Counted from the stretch's first letter, positions 44,250 through 57,678 are shown. The stretch: 64,000 nt of DNA from JAIBAC01 sp046331095 (GCA_046331095.1 JAXLRM010000003.1:310001-374000), one strand, 5' to 3'. Program-made: numbers and translations. Notes: generated from the letters alone by a model not told the origin.

Positions 44250-45128
44250 TCAGCGCTGGGCGCCCCATCCGAAGGCGCTGCGCAGGCGGGAGGCGACACC
44301 TGCGGCCGCCCACCGTACGAGAGTCGCCGGGCGCGCCGAGACACCGACCTCGACAACGTCGTCGGCAGCGAGCTCGGCGACCGGCCGGCCGTCGGCGAGG
44401 ACGGATGCACGGCGGTCCCCGATCAGACGGAATTGGACGCTGCGCTGCGGCGGAAGGACGAGGGAGCGGTCCCAGAGCGCGTGAGGCGCGACCGGAGTTA
44501 TCAGGAACGCGTCGACGCCGGGATCCACGACCGGTCCGCCCGCCGAGAAGTTGTATGCCGTCGACCCGGTCGGGGTGGATGCGATCACGCCGTCGACCCG
44601 GAACGTCGTGAGCGTCTCCCCGTCGACGTCGACCTCGAGTTTGATCACCCGCCCTGCCGCCCTCTTGTCGACGACGACGTCGTTCAGGGCGTGTGCGAGG
44701 AGCCGGCCACCCATCACGACATCCAGGGTCGCGCGCGTGTCGGCCACGAGCTCGCCGGCGCGGGCGCGCCGGGCGAGCTCGCCGATCTCGCCTACGCGCA
44801 CCTCGGCGAGGTATCCCAGCTCGCCGCAGTGGACTCCCACGAGGGGGACCTCGGCGAAGTCGACGAAGGCCCGCAAGAGCGTGCCGTCGCCACCGACGCA
44901 GACCACGAGGTCCGCCGCCCCTGCCGCTTCCTCGCGTGCGACGACCGTCGCGCCCGGGACTCCCTCGGCCGGTGCGCCCGGCGACGGCACGATCACGCGG
45001 CAGCCCGCGGCCGTGAGGGCGGTGATCACGTCGGCCGCAACCGCGTGCGCGGCACTTCGATGCGGATGCGCCACTACGGCGACCGTCTGCACCGCCGCAA
45101 GCACACGCTGTGCCGACTCGGCCTGCAT
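44250..45128 (-). CDS. nadK: NAD kinase
   Basis: Phosphorylates NAD to NADP; 292 aa. Motif VGGDGTLLRAF with D81 binds ATP/polyphosphate; NDVVVDK and TPTGSTAYNFSAGGP are the conserved NAD-binding loops; LITPVAPHALWDRSLVLP is the third family motif. The ATG at 45128 lies 1 bp from the tlyA stop, which fixes the start against a longer frame. tlyA-nadK-recN order is as in mycobacteria. Confidence 0.97.
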   Translation of the reverse strand: MQAESAQRVLAAVQTVAVVAHPHRSAAHAVAADVITALTAAGCRVIVPSPGAPAEGVPGATVVAREEAAGAADLVVCVGGDGTLLRAFVDFAEVPLVGVHCGELGYLAEVRVGEIGELARRARAGELVADTRATLDVVMGGRLLAHALNDVVVDKRAAGRVIKLEVDVDGETLTTFRVDGVIASTPTGSTAYNFSAGGPVVDPGVDAFLITPVAPHALWDRSLVLPPQRSVQFRLIGDRRASVLADGRPVAELAADDVVEVGVSARPATLVRWAAAGVASRLRSAFGWGAQR

Positions 45129-45129
45129 C

Positions 45130-46020
45130 TCAGGTACCGGCCGGCTCGGAAGGAGTCGGAGCGGCTCTGACCGTGGGCTGCTCCGACTCGGAGTCGGCGT
45201 CACGTGGGCCGACCCCGGGGTCGTCGCGGTCGACCGATGCCACGATCTCGGCGATACGGGCGAGGGGGATGCGCCGGCGCGGGCTGTCCTTGCGGAGGTG
45301 GGCGAGGAACTCGACGTTGCCCTTCGTGCCCCGGATCGGCGACGGGATCACGTCCACGAGGTAGACGTTTTGTGCCGATGTCCAGCCGTGCAGGCGTTCG
45401 AGGACCGCCTTCCAGACCGCGGGGTCGGCCACGATGCCACCCTTGCCCACCTGGGCTCGGGTCGCCTCGAACTGCGGCTTCACGAGGAAGATCCAGTCGC
45501 CGCCATGGGCCATGACGCTGTGCAGCGGCGGTGTCGCGAGCCGAAGCGAGATGAACGAGACGTCCACGGTGCAGACGTCGACACTGCGGCCGCCGACGTG
45601 GTCGATCGTGAGGTTGCGGCAGTTGACGCGCTCGTGCAGGACCACGCGGTCGTCACCGCGGAGCTTCGCGTGGAGCTGGCCGTATCCGACGTCGATCGCG
45701 TACACGACCGAGGCGTCGTGCTCCAGGAGGCAGTCGGTGAATCCGCCAGTGGAGGCGCCGACGTCCACACAGCGCTTGCCGGCCGCGGCAACGCCGAAGG
45801 ACTCGAGCGCTGCCTCGAGCTTGTCTCCGCCCCGGCTCACGTATCGGCGCGGCGGCGCGAGGATCCGTACGGGCTCGTCGGGGGCGACCATGCGCGCGGC
45901 CTTGTCCGCCGCCGCCCCCGAAACCGTCACGATGCCCGCCGCGATCGCGTCCTGCGCCGCCTCGCGGCTCTCGGCGAGTCCACGGCGGACGAGCTCTTGA
46001 TCGAGTCGGCGCCGCGTCAA
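45130..46020 (-). CDS. tlyA: TlyA-type rRNA 2'-O-methyltransferase
   Basis: Methylates ribose in 16S and 23S rRNA (in mycobacteria this confers capreomycin sensitivity). 296 aa: N-terminal S4 RNA-binding domain (3-58), the linker RRYVSRGGDKL (58-68) and an FtsJ/RrmJ Rossmann domain with SAM motif VDVGASTGGFTDCLL (86-99), then IDVGYGQLHAKL and FLVKPQFEATR. Start is TTG at 46020, supported by the TTGA overlap with the stop of the 50-residue gene upstream. A Ser/Glu/Pro-rich tail of about 30 residues is beyond the usual length. Confidence 0.95.
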   Translation of the reverse strand: MTRRRLDQELVRRGLAESREAAQDAIAAGIVTVSGAAADKAARMVAPDEPVRILAPPRRYVSRGGDKLEAALESFGVAAAGKRCVDVGASTGGFTDCLLEHDASVVYAIDVGYGQLHAKLRGDDRVVLHERVNCRNLTIDHVGGRSVDVCTVDVSFISLRLATPPLHSVMAHGGDWIFLVKPQFEATRAQVGKGGIVADPAVWKAVLERLHGWTSAQNVYLVDVIPSPIRGTKGNVEFLAHLRKDSPRRRIPLARIAEIVASVDRDDPGVGPRDADSESEQPTVRAAPTPSEPAGT

Positions 46021-46169
46021 CCGCCTGCCTCGTCGGTGCGCTGCATGAGCGTGTCGAGGGCGTCTGCTATCGCGTCGAGCTCGTCTGCTGCTGCGTCGGC
46101 ACCCGGGCCCTCTACCCCGACGTCCGCGAGCGCATCAACACGGGAACGAAGCGACGCTGTCTCGTCCAC
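46017..46169 (-). CDS. Small acidic protein of unknown function upstream of tlyA
   Basis: 50 residues (MDETASLRSRVDALADVGVE and onward). It was found by reading the gap by hand, being too short for ordinary ORF lists. Evidence that it is real: GTG start at 46169 preceded by AGGACGAGG, and a TGA stop overlapping the TTG start of tlyA (TTGA), the same coupling seen throughout this block. It is rich in Asp, Glu and Ala and likely forms one or two helices (DELDAIADALDTLMQRTDE). Mycobacteria also keep a small hypothetical gene directly before tlyA. No function assigned. Confidence 0.6.
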   Translation of the reverse strand: MDETASLRSRVDALADVGVEGPGADAAADELDAIADALDTLMQRTDEAGG

Positions 46170-46184
46170 ACTCGCCTCGTCCTG

Positions 46185-46571
46185 CTACGCCGACCTCTTG
46201 GTCGCGGACTTCTTGGCGGGCGACTTCTTGGCTGCAGCCTTGGCGGGCGCCTTGGCAGCGGAAGCCTTCTGGGTGTTGACCTGCTTCTCGAGGCGCGCGA
46301 CCTTGCGCTCGAGGCGATCGAGGTCGGCCTTGGTCGCGACCCCGAGACGCTTGAGCTCCTCGCGCATCGTGTCGCGGACACGCTTCTGGGTGTCCGAGAG
46401 TTGCTTCGCGAGGCGTGCCTGGATCTCGTCGATGGCCTTCTGCGCCTCGCCGGCGCGCAGCTGCCCATCACGGACCATGCTGTTCACGAAGGCCTGGATC
46501 TGCTTCTGGGTCGCCTGCGAGCGGTCCCGGCCTTCCTGGATGTAGCGCTCCCATGCGCTCTGCTGTGCCAC
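46185..46571 (-). CDS. Coiled-coil protein with lysine/alanine-rich tail (phasin- or histone H1-like)
   Basis: 128 aa. The GTG at 46571 follows a strong GGAGG 5 nt upstream, against longer frames. A long amphipathic helix with heptads (about 10-95; IQEGRDRSQATQKQIQAFVN, later DLDRLERKVARLEKQVNTQ) is followed by a tail of AK/PAKK repeats ending KKSATKRSA. Coiled coil plus AKKA-rich tail resembles PhaF/PhaI phasins and histone-like tails; it might bind DNA or polyester granules. No PHA synthesis genes are in the window. It precedes the small acidic gene and tlyA on the same strand. Confidence 0.75.
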   Translation of the reverse strand: MAQQSAWERYIQEGRDRSQATQKQIQAFVNSMVRDGQLRAGEAQKAIDEIQARLAKQLSDTQKRVRDTMREELKRLGVATKADLDRLERKVARLEKQVNTQKASAAKAPAKAAAKKSPAKKSATKRSA

Positions 46572-46669
46572 GGTGCCTCCATGGGGAATGGGCCCGCGGA
46601 GACTATCGGAAAACCGGGGCGCGCTATCGAACCCGCGAGTCGGCGAGATCACACGTGGAGCAGTCGACC

Positions 46670-46864
46670 TCAGGTGTCGTGGACTTGGAGCTTCCAGCGC
46701 GCCAGGCGTTCGACGAGGTCGATGTGTGCCGCCGAGCGGCGGAACATGTCGCCGATCTCGTCGGGCGCACGCGTGCGTCCGTCCACGAGCCCCTCGCGCC
46801 ATCTGAGAATCCTGCGCTCCGCGGGGCGAAGGCCGGTGAATCCAGGTGAGTTGACGTCGAGCAA
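46670..46864 (-). CDS. Small basic/acidic helical protein of unknown function
   Basis: 64 residues starting LDVNSPGFTGLRPAERRILR (TTG start written as Met) and ending LARWKLQVHDT. It was found by hand because the TTG start hides inside a longer frame. A perfect AAAGGAGG lies 6 nt before the TTG at 46864. The composition is rich in Arg, Asp and Glu with clear helices (RPAERRILRWREGLVDG, DEIGDMFRRSAAHIDLVERLARW), possibly a small helical bundle. Not recognised. It is divergent from the DUF1015 gene across 170 bp. Confidence 0.65.
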   Translation of the reverse strand: MLDVNSPGFTGLRPAERRILRWREGLVDGRTRAPDEIGDMFRRSAAHIDLVERLARWKLQVHDT

Positions 46865-47034
46865 CGGGACCTCCTTTGGTCGCCTCGGTTCAGGATAACC
46901 CCCGTCCCGTGCCCGGGCAGGTGTCTGCCTGGCGCGGCGTCCCGGGCGGCCACGGCGCCTGCGAGGTACTGGCAGGATGCTTCGGCGGTCTCCTAGCGTC
47001 GCTGGGCATCGCCTACCCGGGGCCCCCACATCAG

Positions 47035-48300
47035 ATGACAGACGCCACATTCGCTCCCTTCCGAGGCCTGCGTTACCGCGGGGGCCTCGATTCACGCACC
47101 GCGCCGCCCTACGACGTGCTCGACCCCGAGGAGGCCTCCGCGTTCCGCGCACGCGACCCACGCAACGTCGTGCATCTCGACCTGCCGGTCGACGTCGGGG
47201 ATGCGACAGCCGCCAGCTCGGGAGGCCTCGTCGGCACAGCCGAACCGGACGAAGGCGTGCGTGCCGCGCACAGGCACGCCGCGACGCTGATCGACGCGTG
47301 GGTGCGCGACGGGACCCTCGCCGTCGACCCCGATCCGGTCTTCTACCTGTACCGCCAGGGCTTCCGGGACGCGTCGGGGCGGCAGCGCCAGACCACGGGC
47401 GTGGTCGGGGCGCTGCGTATCGGTGACGACGGCGTGCGACCCCACGAGGAGACCACGAAGAAGGCGTCCTCGGACCGCCTCGTCTCCCTCGAGGAGACAC
47501 GTACGAACCTCTCGATGATCTACGGCCTCAGCCTCGCGGACGGCCTCGGCGCCCTCCTCGAGCCCGAGGGTCCGCCGCTCCTCGCGGTGACCGACGAGGA
47601 CGGCGTGCACCATCGCCTGTGGGAGATCCGCTCCCCCGCGCGGATCGCGGCCTTGGCCGAGGTGACCGGGTCGGCTCCGGTCGTGATCGCCGACGGGCAC
47701 CACCGCTACACCGTCGCGGCTTCCTACCTCGCCGCCGCCGGCGGGGGCCCGGTCGCGGGCGCCGACCGCATCATGGCGTTCGTCGTGCCCCTCGACCCGG
47801 ACTTCCTCGTCGTGCGGCCGATCCACCGGGTGCTGGTGGAGGTCGGCCACGATGCGTCCGGTATCCGGACGCTGCTGGGCGAGATCGCCGAGGTCGTCGA
47901 CCTCGGCCCCGCGACCGTCGACCTACAGGACGAACCCGAGGCGATCACGTTCGTGTTGTCCGACGCCGTGCTCCGCGTGACGCCACGGCTGCGCGAGCTC
48001 GACCGCGACCGTCTCGCCGCTGAACCCGAGGCCCTGCGTGGGCTCGCCGTCGTTTGGCTGCACAAGATCGCGCTCGTGCACCTCGGCGTGTCCGAAGTGG
48101 TCTTCCACCACTCCCCCGCCGTGGTCGGCGCGCGCGTGAGCGCCGGCGCGGCAGCAGCAGGGGTTCTGTTGCCTCCCGTGAGCGTGGACCAGATCGCCGC
48201 GGTTGCCGCCGCTGGCGAGCGCATGCCTCCCAAGACGACCTTCTTCTGGCCCAAGGCGCGCACCGGTGTCGTGATGCGGCGCTTCGCCGACCAGGTCTGA
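47035..48300 (+). CDS. DUF1015 family protein
   Basis: 421 aa. Family of uncharacterised bacterial proteins (sometimes called HTH domain proteins or SerC-associated). Starts FAPFRGLRYRGG and SRTAPPYDVLDPEEASAF, the conserved N-terminal motif, and contains VVIADGHHRYTVAASY near residue 220 and PPKTTFFWPKARTGVVMR at the end, the strongest conserved blocks. Function is not established; in several genomes the gene adjoins serine/phosphoglycerate genes, but not here. The ATG at 47035 lacks a ribosome site; TAGCGT at 46994-46999 is a possible -10 upstream. Confidence 0.88.
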   Translation: MTDATFAPFRGLRYRGGLDSRTAPPYDVLDPEEASAFRARDPRNVVHLDLPVDVGDATAASSGGLVGTAEPDEGVRAAHRHAATLIDAWVRDGTLAVDPDPVFYLYRQGFRDASGRQRQTTGVVGALRIGDDGVRPHEETTKKASSDRLVSLEETRTNLSMIYGLSLADGLGALLEPEGPPLLAVTDEDGVHHRLWEIRSPARIAALAEVTGSAPVVIADGHHRYTVAASYLAAAGGGPVAGADRIMAFVVPLDPDFLVVRPIHRVLVEVGHDASGIRTLLGEIAEVVDLGPATVDLQDEPEAITFVLSDAVLRVTPRLRELDRDRLAAEPEALRGLAVVWLHKIALVHLGVSEVVFHHSPAVVGARVSAGAAAAGVLLPPVSVDQIAAVAAAGERMPPKTTFFWPKARTGVVMRRFADQV

Positions 48301-48325
48301 GGCCGTGGTCGGGAACGCCGTCGGC

Positions 48326-48715
48326 TCAGCTCCGGCGCTGGCGCGCTCCGGGGGCGACCTCGTCGGCAACGACCTCGACGACGCTGCGCCGCACACCGGC
48401 GGGATCGGCCCAGAAGCGGCGCACAACCGAACCGCGGACACGCACGACCTCACCCGCTGTGACCTCCACCGTGCAGGCTTCGCTGTCCCATACACAGACC
48501 GGCACCGACGTGAAGCGACCGGGACGGCCCGGGACACGCAAGTTGAACGTGAACAGCTCGGCACCGGAGTCGAACTCGCGCAGTCGCGGCTCCCCGGTCA
48601 CCTGACCACGCAGGTCGACCTTGTTGTGCCCGTCGATGCTGCGCTTCTCGGCGCGTCCGCGATCGGCCGCCACACGAGTTGACGTCTCGGCCGCTGGGAC
48701 GGTTCTCCTTGTCAT
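48326..48715 (-). CDS. Single-stranded DNA-binding protein-like (OB fold)
   Basis: 129 aa, an SSB-type OB domain: NKVDLRGQVTGEPRLREFDS, ELFTFNLRV, FTSVPVCVWDSEACTVEVTAGEVVRVRGSV and a last strand with RRSVVEVVADEVAPG. The C-terminus lacks the acidic tip DDIPF found in replicative SSB, so it is likely a paralogue (as in mycobacterial SsbB) with a different role. The ATG at 48715 follows GGAGGAAC. A 7-bp inverted repeat, CACCGAA and TTCGGTG (48751-48771), lies 36 bp upstream. Confidence 0.8.
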   Translation of the reverse strand: MTRRTVPAAETSTRVAADRGRAEKRSIDGHNKVDLRGQVTGEPRLREFDSGAELFTFNLRVPGRPGRFTSVPVCVWDSEACTVEVTAGEVVRVRGSVVRRFWADPAGVRRSVVEVVADEVAPGARQRRS

Positions 48716-48750
48716 GGCGTGTTCCTCCATCCGGCGGTGCAGCCGCGCCG

Positions 48751-48771
48751 CACCGAATCTGCGTTTCGGTG
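48751..48771. promoter_or_regulatory. Inverted repeat upstream of the SSB-like gene
   Basis: CACCGAA-TCTGCGT-TTCGGTG, a perfect 7-bp inverted repeat, in the 226-bp gap between the SSB-like gene (minus) and the aldolase gene (plus). Possible regulator site; symmetry only. Confidence 0.25.
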
Positions 48772-48941
48772 GGGAAGGGGCAGGCGCTGGGGAGAGTCGC
48801 CGTCGCGACCACGGTAGCGGGCACCTACGACACCCGAGGTGGAGTGGGAAGTCCCCTACGGTGGCCGGTAGCCTCGCGGCTGCGCGGCGTCGTCGGCGCC
48901 CGCCTCTCCCGTCGTCCATCACATCCACAGGGGCACACGCA

Positions 48942-50003
<1,062 letters not shown>

Positions 50004-50107
50004 CCGCTTCCCGGTGCGCGCCGCGGCCGTTGCGGGTGAGGACTTTCGGCCCTAGCCAGGCAACCTCGAACCCGTGAGACACTGAGGCACGAAGCGTCTC
50101 AGCGTCC

Positions 50108-51235
50108 ATGACGGGGGTCACCGTGACAGCACCAAGCATCGATTGGGACTACGTCGAGCGGGCACGCAACGGTGAGCTCGACCTTCGGTGGCTTCGGGAG
50201 TGGAACTCCGAGTGGGGTGTCAAGGCGACCCCCTCGCGCGTCGGCCTCACCCTGCGCGACATCGCCGTGGGCAGCTACGGCGACGTCCCCGACACCGCAC
50301 CGCGGCGCACGATGGCACCCCGCGGATCGGAGGTCGACGCCGACGTCCCCGACATGGGCTACACGCTCAACAGGAAGGCCGACGTCTGGGCCGACAACGT
50401 CATGGACCTCTACGAGGAGGGTGTCAGCAGGCAGTGGTCGGCGACGCGGGACATCCCCTGGGGCGAGATCCCCGAGATCGACCCCGACCTCGAGCACGCC
50501 ATGTGCCAGCTCTGCACCTTGCTCTCCGAGGTCGAGATGATCGCCTCGGACTTCCCTGCCAAGTGGATGTGGCGCATCAACCACGACTACGTCGAGGCGA
50601 AGATGTTCCTCGCCACACAGATAATGGACGAGGCACGCCACACCGAGGTCTTCCGCAAGCGTGCCTTGGTCAACGGCGGCGGGTTGGGCAAGGCCAAGGC
50701 CGTGACCGAGTCGTTCCTCAAGCTCGTCCTCGACGCCGAGAGCTACGCCGAGGGCTCGGCGCTCATGCACCTGCTCGGCGAGGGCCTCGTGCTGTCGCTG
50801 TTCCGCGCCGGCGAGCTGATCTCGCCGAGCCCGGTGGAGAAGAAGATCTTCAGGCTCTGCATGCAAGACGAGGCACGCCACGTCGCCTACGGCACCATGC
50901 ACCTGCGCTACGCCCTCCAGCAGGATCCCGACAGGGCCGAGGACTTCCACGCCTACCTCGACAAGGGCGAGGGGATGATCAGCGCCCTCTTCGCCACCCC
51001 CGAGGTGGTCGAGCCGATCGCGGTGCTCGCCGCGGGAAGCGTCGAGGGGGCGGCGGTGCTGGGTGGGCAGGCCGCCAACATGCTCCTGGGCCGCGTGATC
51101 GAGGAGTACCTGCAGCGCTGCGAGCGGGCCGGCCTGGACAGACGCAGCCGCATCAAGATCCCCGCCGTGCTCGGCAACTACGAGCCCGACGAGATCGGCG
51201 TCACGTCCGAAGCGGCCATGAGCGGACCCAACTGA
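50108..51235 (+). CDS. Di-iron ferritin-like protein, putative oxygenase
   Basis: 375 aa with a full four-helix carboxylate di-iron site by pattern: E143 (LSEVEMIAS), E175 and H178 (MDEARHTEVF), E225 (LLGEGLVLS), E255 and H258 (QDEARHVAYG). The 30-32 residue gaps from each lone Glu to its ExxH match ribonucleotide reductase R2, desaturases and other di-iron oxygenases. The substrate is not recognisable, and the protein is shorter and differs from AurF and acyl-ACP desaturases. It starts at ATG 50108 and lies 12 bp before the SCP2-like gene, which is 15 bp before a ferredoxin gene, a plausible electron donor. Confidence 0.8.
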   Translation: MTGVTVTAPSIDWDYVERARNGELDLRWLREWNSEWGVKATPSRVGLTLRDIAVGSYGDVPDTAPRRTMAPRGSEVDADVPDMGYTLNRKADVWADNVMDLYEEGVSRQWSATRDIPWGEIPEIDPDLEHAMCQLCTLLSEVEMIASDFPAKWMWRINHDYVEAKMFLATQIMDEARHTEVFRKRALVNGGGLGKAKAVTESFLKLVLDAESYAEGSALMHLLGEGLVLSLFRAGELISPSPVEKKIFRLCMQDEARHVAYGTMHLRYALQQDPDRAEDFHAYLDKGEGMISALFATPEVVEPIAVLAAGSVEGAAVLGGQAANMLLGRVIEEYLQRCERAGLDRRSRIKIPAVLGNYEPDEIGVTSEAAMSGPN

Positions 51236-51247
51236 AAGGGGACGGCG

Positions 51248-51694
51248 ATGGAGTTCCCGACCGCAGAATGGATCGACCAGGTCGCCGCCGAGGCGTCAGC
51301 GGACGCCGAGGAGCTCGCGAAGCTCGGCTTCTGCAACCTCAGGCTCGCGCTCGCTGTCATCGCGGCGCCGGGCGGTGATCGTGCACTCGGCCTCGTACTC
51401 GACGGCTTCGACATCCGCAGCGAGGGTGAGGTCGACCTCGATTCCTGGCATCCCGATTGCACGCTCGAGGGACCGATGGGGGCGTGGGTGGACATGCTCA
51501 CCAACATCGCCGCGAACGGCCGTGCCGACCTGGGCCACACCCTCAACGCGTTGACACTCGCCGAGTTCCCGATGCGCGTGACGGCCGCCGATCCCATGGG
51601 GCGCGACCTCTTCTTCCGCTACAACGAGACGCTGCAGGCGATCTTCGACCGCAGCGCACGTGTTCCCACGGATTTCCCCACCGGCGTGGCTTGA
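51248..51694 (+). CDS. SCP2-like small protein
   Basis: 148 aa. The core AALGLVLDGFDIRSEGEVDL-like region, DCTLEGPMGAWVDMLTNIAA, LGHTLNALTLAEFPMRV and DLFFRYNETLQAIFDRSA resembles sterol carrier protein 2-like domains, which bind lipids or hydrophobic ligands in a cavity. The match is by general pattern only. AAGGGG lies before the ATG at 51248. It sits between the di-iron and ferredoxin genes with 12- and 15-bp gaps. A role in holding a hydrophobic substrate for the di-iron enzyme is a speculation. Confidence 0.55.
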   Translation: MEFPTAEWIDQVAAEASADAEELAKLGFCNLRLALAVIAAPGGDRALGLVLDGFDIRSEGEVDLDSWHPDCTLEGPMGAWVDMLTNIAANGRADLGHTLNALTLAEFPMRVTAADPMGRDLFFRYNETLQAIFDRSARVPTDFPTGVA

Positions 51695-51709
51695 CGACGG
51701 GGGCCGGCG

Positions 51710-52099
51710 ATGAGCCTCATCGTGACATCGGACTGCCTCGGATGTGGCGCATGCGAGATCGTGTGCCCGACCGGCGCCATCTCCCAGTCCGACGACTTCC
51801 GTATCGCCTATCAGGTGGCACCGCTGCTGTGCAACGACTGCGTCGAGTGCATCTCGGTCTGTCCCGTCGACGCGCTCGTACCCGACAGCCGCTTCGCGGT
51901 CTGTCACGGACGCGGCTGTCCGATGACTTCGAAGCGCATGGCGGGCTGGGCCTGCTCCGAGGGTGCCCACAGGTGCCCCGAGTGCGGGGCGATGTCGTGG
52001 CGTGGGCCGGCGGCGACCGACTGGACCTGTCCCCGCTGCGACTCCCGGCTCCGGGTCATGTGCCCGAAGGTGCGTCGCCTCGACTCGATCGAAGCCTGA
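51710..52099 (+). CDS. Two-cluster ferredoxin with C-terminal cysteine-rich extension
   Basis: 129 aa. N-terminal 2[4Fe-4S] ferredoxin: C9, C12, C15, C19 (CLGCGACEIVCP) and C41, C44, C47, C51 (CNDCVECISVCP). The rest, residues 60-129, carries further cysteines C65, C70, C82, C89/C92 and C107/C110, C118 in pairs (CPECG, CPRCD) like rubredoxin/zinc-ribbon knuckles. Such an extension is unusual on a bacterial-type ferredoxin. Third gene after the di-iron and SCP2-like genes and followed by the convergent rRNA operon. Likely a soluble electron donor. Confidence 0.85.
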   Translation: MSLIVTSDCLGCGACEIVCPTGAISQSDDFRIAYQVAPLLCNDCVECISVCPVDALVPDSRFAVCHGRGCPMTSKRMAGWACSEGAHRCPECGAMSWRGPAATDWTCPRCDSRLRVMCPKVRRLDSIEA

Positions 52100-52165
52100 G
52101 CTCCCCGCCGGTCGGTTCGGTCGGTTCGGCGTTCTGGGCGCCGCCTCGCGACGATACCCCCTTCT

Positions 52166-52203
52166 GGGCGCGCACACCCCACGTGGATGGGCTGGGCGCG
52201 CCC
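52166..52203 (+). terminator. Possible terminator of the di-iron/ferredoxin operon
   Basis: GGGCGCGC (52166-52173) and GCGCGCCC (52196-52203) can pair around 22 nt, 67 bp after the ferredoxin stop. No U-tract follows. Weak evidence. Confidence 0.3.
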
Positions 52204-52244
52204 AAGTCGGGGAGTCGTCGGCGGCGCGCCCGGTTCCCGACGCC

Positions 52245-52266
52245 GGAGGGCCCCTGGGGGCCCTCC
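52245..52266 (-). terminator. Hairpin downstream of 5S rRNA
   Basis: GGAGGGCCCC-TG-GGGGCCCTCC is a perfect 10-bp inverted repeat with a 2-nt centre, starting 12 bp past the 5S 3' end on the minus strand. It is a likely transcription end for the rRNA operon, although the following sequence has no run of T. It may also serve the convergent ferredoxin gene. Confidence 0.6.
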
Positions 52267-52277
52267 TGACGTCAATG

Positions 52278-52394
52278 ATTCGGCGGCGACCTACTCTCCC
52301 GGGGCCTCTCGACCCCAGTACCATCGGCCTCAGCGGGCTTAACTGCTGTGTTCGGAATGGGAACAGGTGTACCCCCGCCAGTATTGCCACCGAA
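52278..52394 (-). rRNA. rrf: 5S ribosomal RNA
   Basis: About 117 nt; the minus strand reads TTCGGTGGC near the 5' end, then the conserved CCCATTCCGAACACAG block and GGGAGAGTAGGTCGCCGCC near the 3' end. Boundaries are good to a few bases. Downstream of 23S by about 67 nt, with the 3' arm of the 23S processing stem between. Confidence 0.93.
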
Positions 52395-52420
52395 AACCTG
52401 TCTCGGCGCTTTTGTCAAGC

Positions 52421-52447
52421 GCACCTCGAGAACTCCATAACGAGCGC
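52421..52447 (-). other. 3' arm of 23S rRNA processing stem
   Basis: 27 nt between 23S and 5S, complementary to 55561-55587 in the 16S-23S spacer with few mismatches, several of them G-U. Together they form the stem that brackets 23S and is usually cut by RNase III. Confidence 0.8.
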
Positions 52448-52460
52448 GGATCCTGCGTGA

Positions 52461-55542
<3,082 letters not shown>

Positions 55543-55560
55543 CTCTTCGCGCAAAGACCC

Positions 55561-55587
55561 GTGCTCGTTATGCAATTCTCAAGGTGC
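55561..55587 (-). other. 5' arm of 23S rRNA processing stem
   Basis: 27 nt in the 16S-23S spacer that pair with 52421-52447 across the 23S gene. On the transcript it includes CTTGAGAA, a motif often seen in actinobacterial rRNA leaders. No tRNA gene was found in the 221-bp spacer. Confidence 0.8.
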
Positions 55588-55628
55588 AGGTGACAGATTG
55601 GACCCCGCCGCTTGCGACGGGGTTGTCC

Positions 55629-55650
55629 GCACCTTCAAAACAGGATGCGC
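55629..55650 (-). other. 3' arm of 16S rRNA processing stem
   Basis: 22 nt in the spacer, complementary to 57527-57548 in the leader with a single mismatch. The stem brackets 16S and would be the RNase III entry site for its maturation. Confidence 0.85.
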
Positions 55651-55753
55651 ACGAGCCACACTCTGACGGCGTCGTGCCCCTGCTGTTCCAGACCGCCGAA
55701 GCGGCCGTACTTGTGCAGGGAGTGCGGGCTCATGCCGACGACTGCAGGAGAAG

Positions 55754-57289
<1,536 letters not shown>

Positions 57290-57526
57290 AAACCGTTTCG
57301 AGCCGCCGCACCCGTAGGGGCGCCGGCCACGAATAACGGAGAGAATGCCGACCGGTGGCCATGCATCGGTCGGCGGCTGGACTCGGACATCGCTATCCGA
57401 ACCATATTGACGGAGGCGTCTTTCCCGACCGAACCGGCAGGACCGGCTCCGTCGTTCAGACACCACCATTGTCGACAGCCGATCGCACCCCGTGAACGGG
57501 GACCGACCGGCTCGTCGGCATGTCGC

Positions 57527-57548
57527 GCGCATCCTGTTTTCAAGGTGC
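57527..57548 (-). other. 5' arm of 16S rRNA processing stem
   Basis: 22 nt in the rRNA leader, about 238 nt before 16S, pairing with 55629-55650 across the 16S gene. Pairing extends a few bases further with G-U pairs. Confidence 0.85.
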
Positions 57549-57649
57549 AGACAGCACCGGTGCCGGGGCCACCCCGCTTGCGGAGCACTTCCCTTGCCGC
57601 TGCACTGTCGGGCGGACCCCTTGCCGGAGACGTTCTCCCGAGGCATCGT

Positions 57650-57678
57650 GGGCAAAAAGAGACCGCCCGCATGGGCGG
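57650..57678 (-). terminator. Intrinsic-terminator-like hairpin inside the rRNA leader
   Basis: On the minus strand CCGCCC-ATGC-GGGCGG (57663-57678) is followed by TCTCTTTTTG, a classic stem plus T-run. It lies about 105 nt downstream of the predicted rRNA start and 361 nt before 16S, so a polymerase from the rRNA promoter or from tyrS must pass it. It could end tyrS read-through, or be overcome by rRNA antitermination. Confidence 0.6.
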
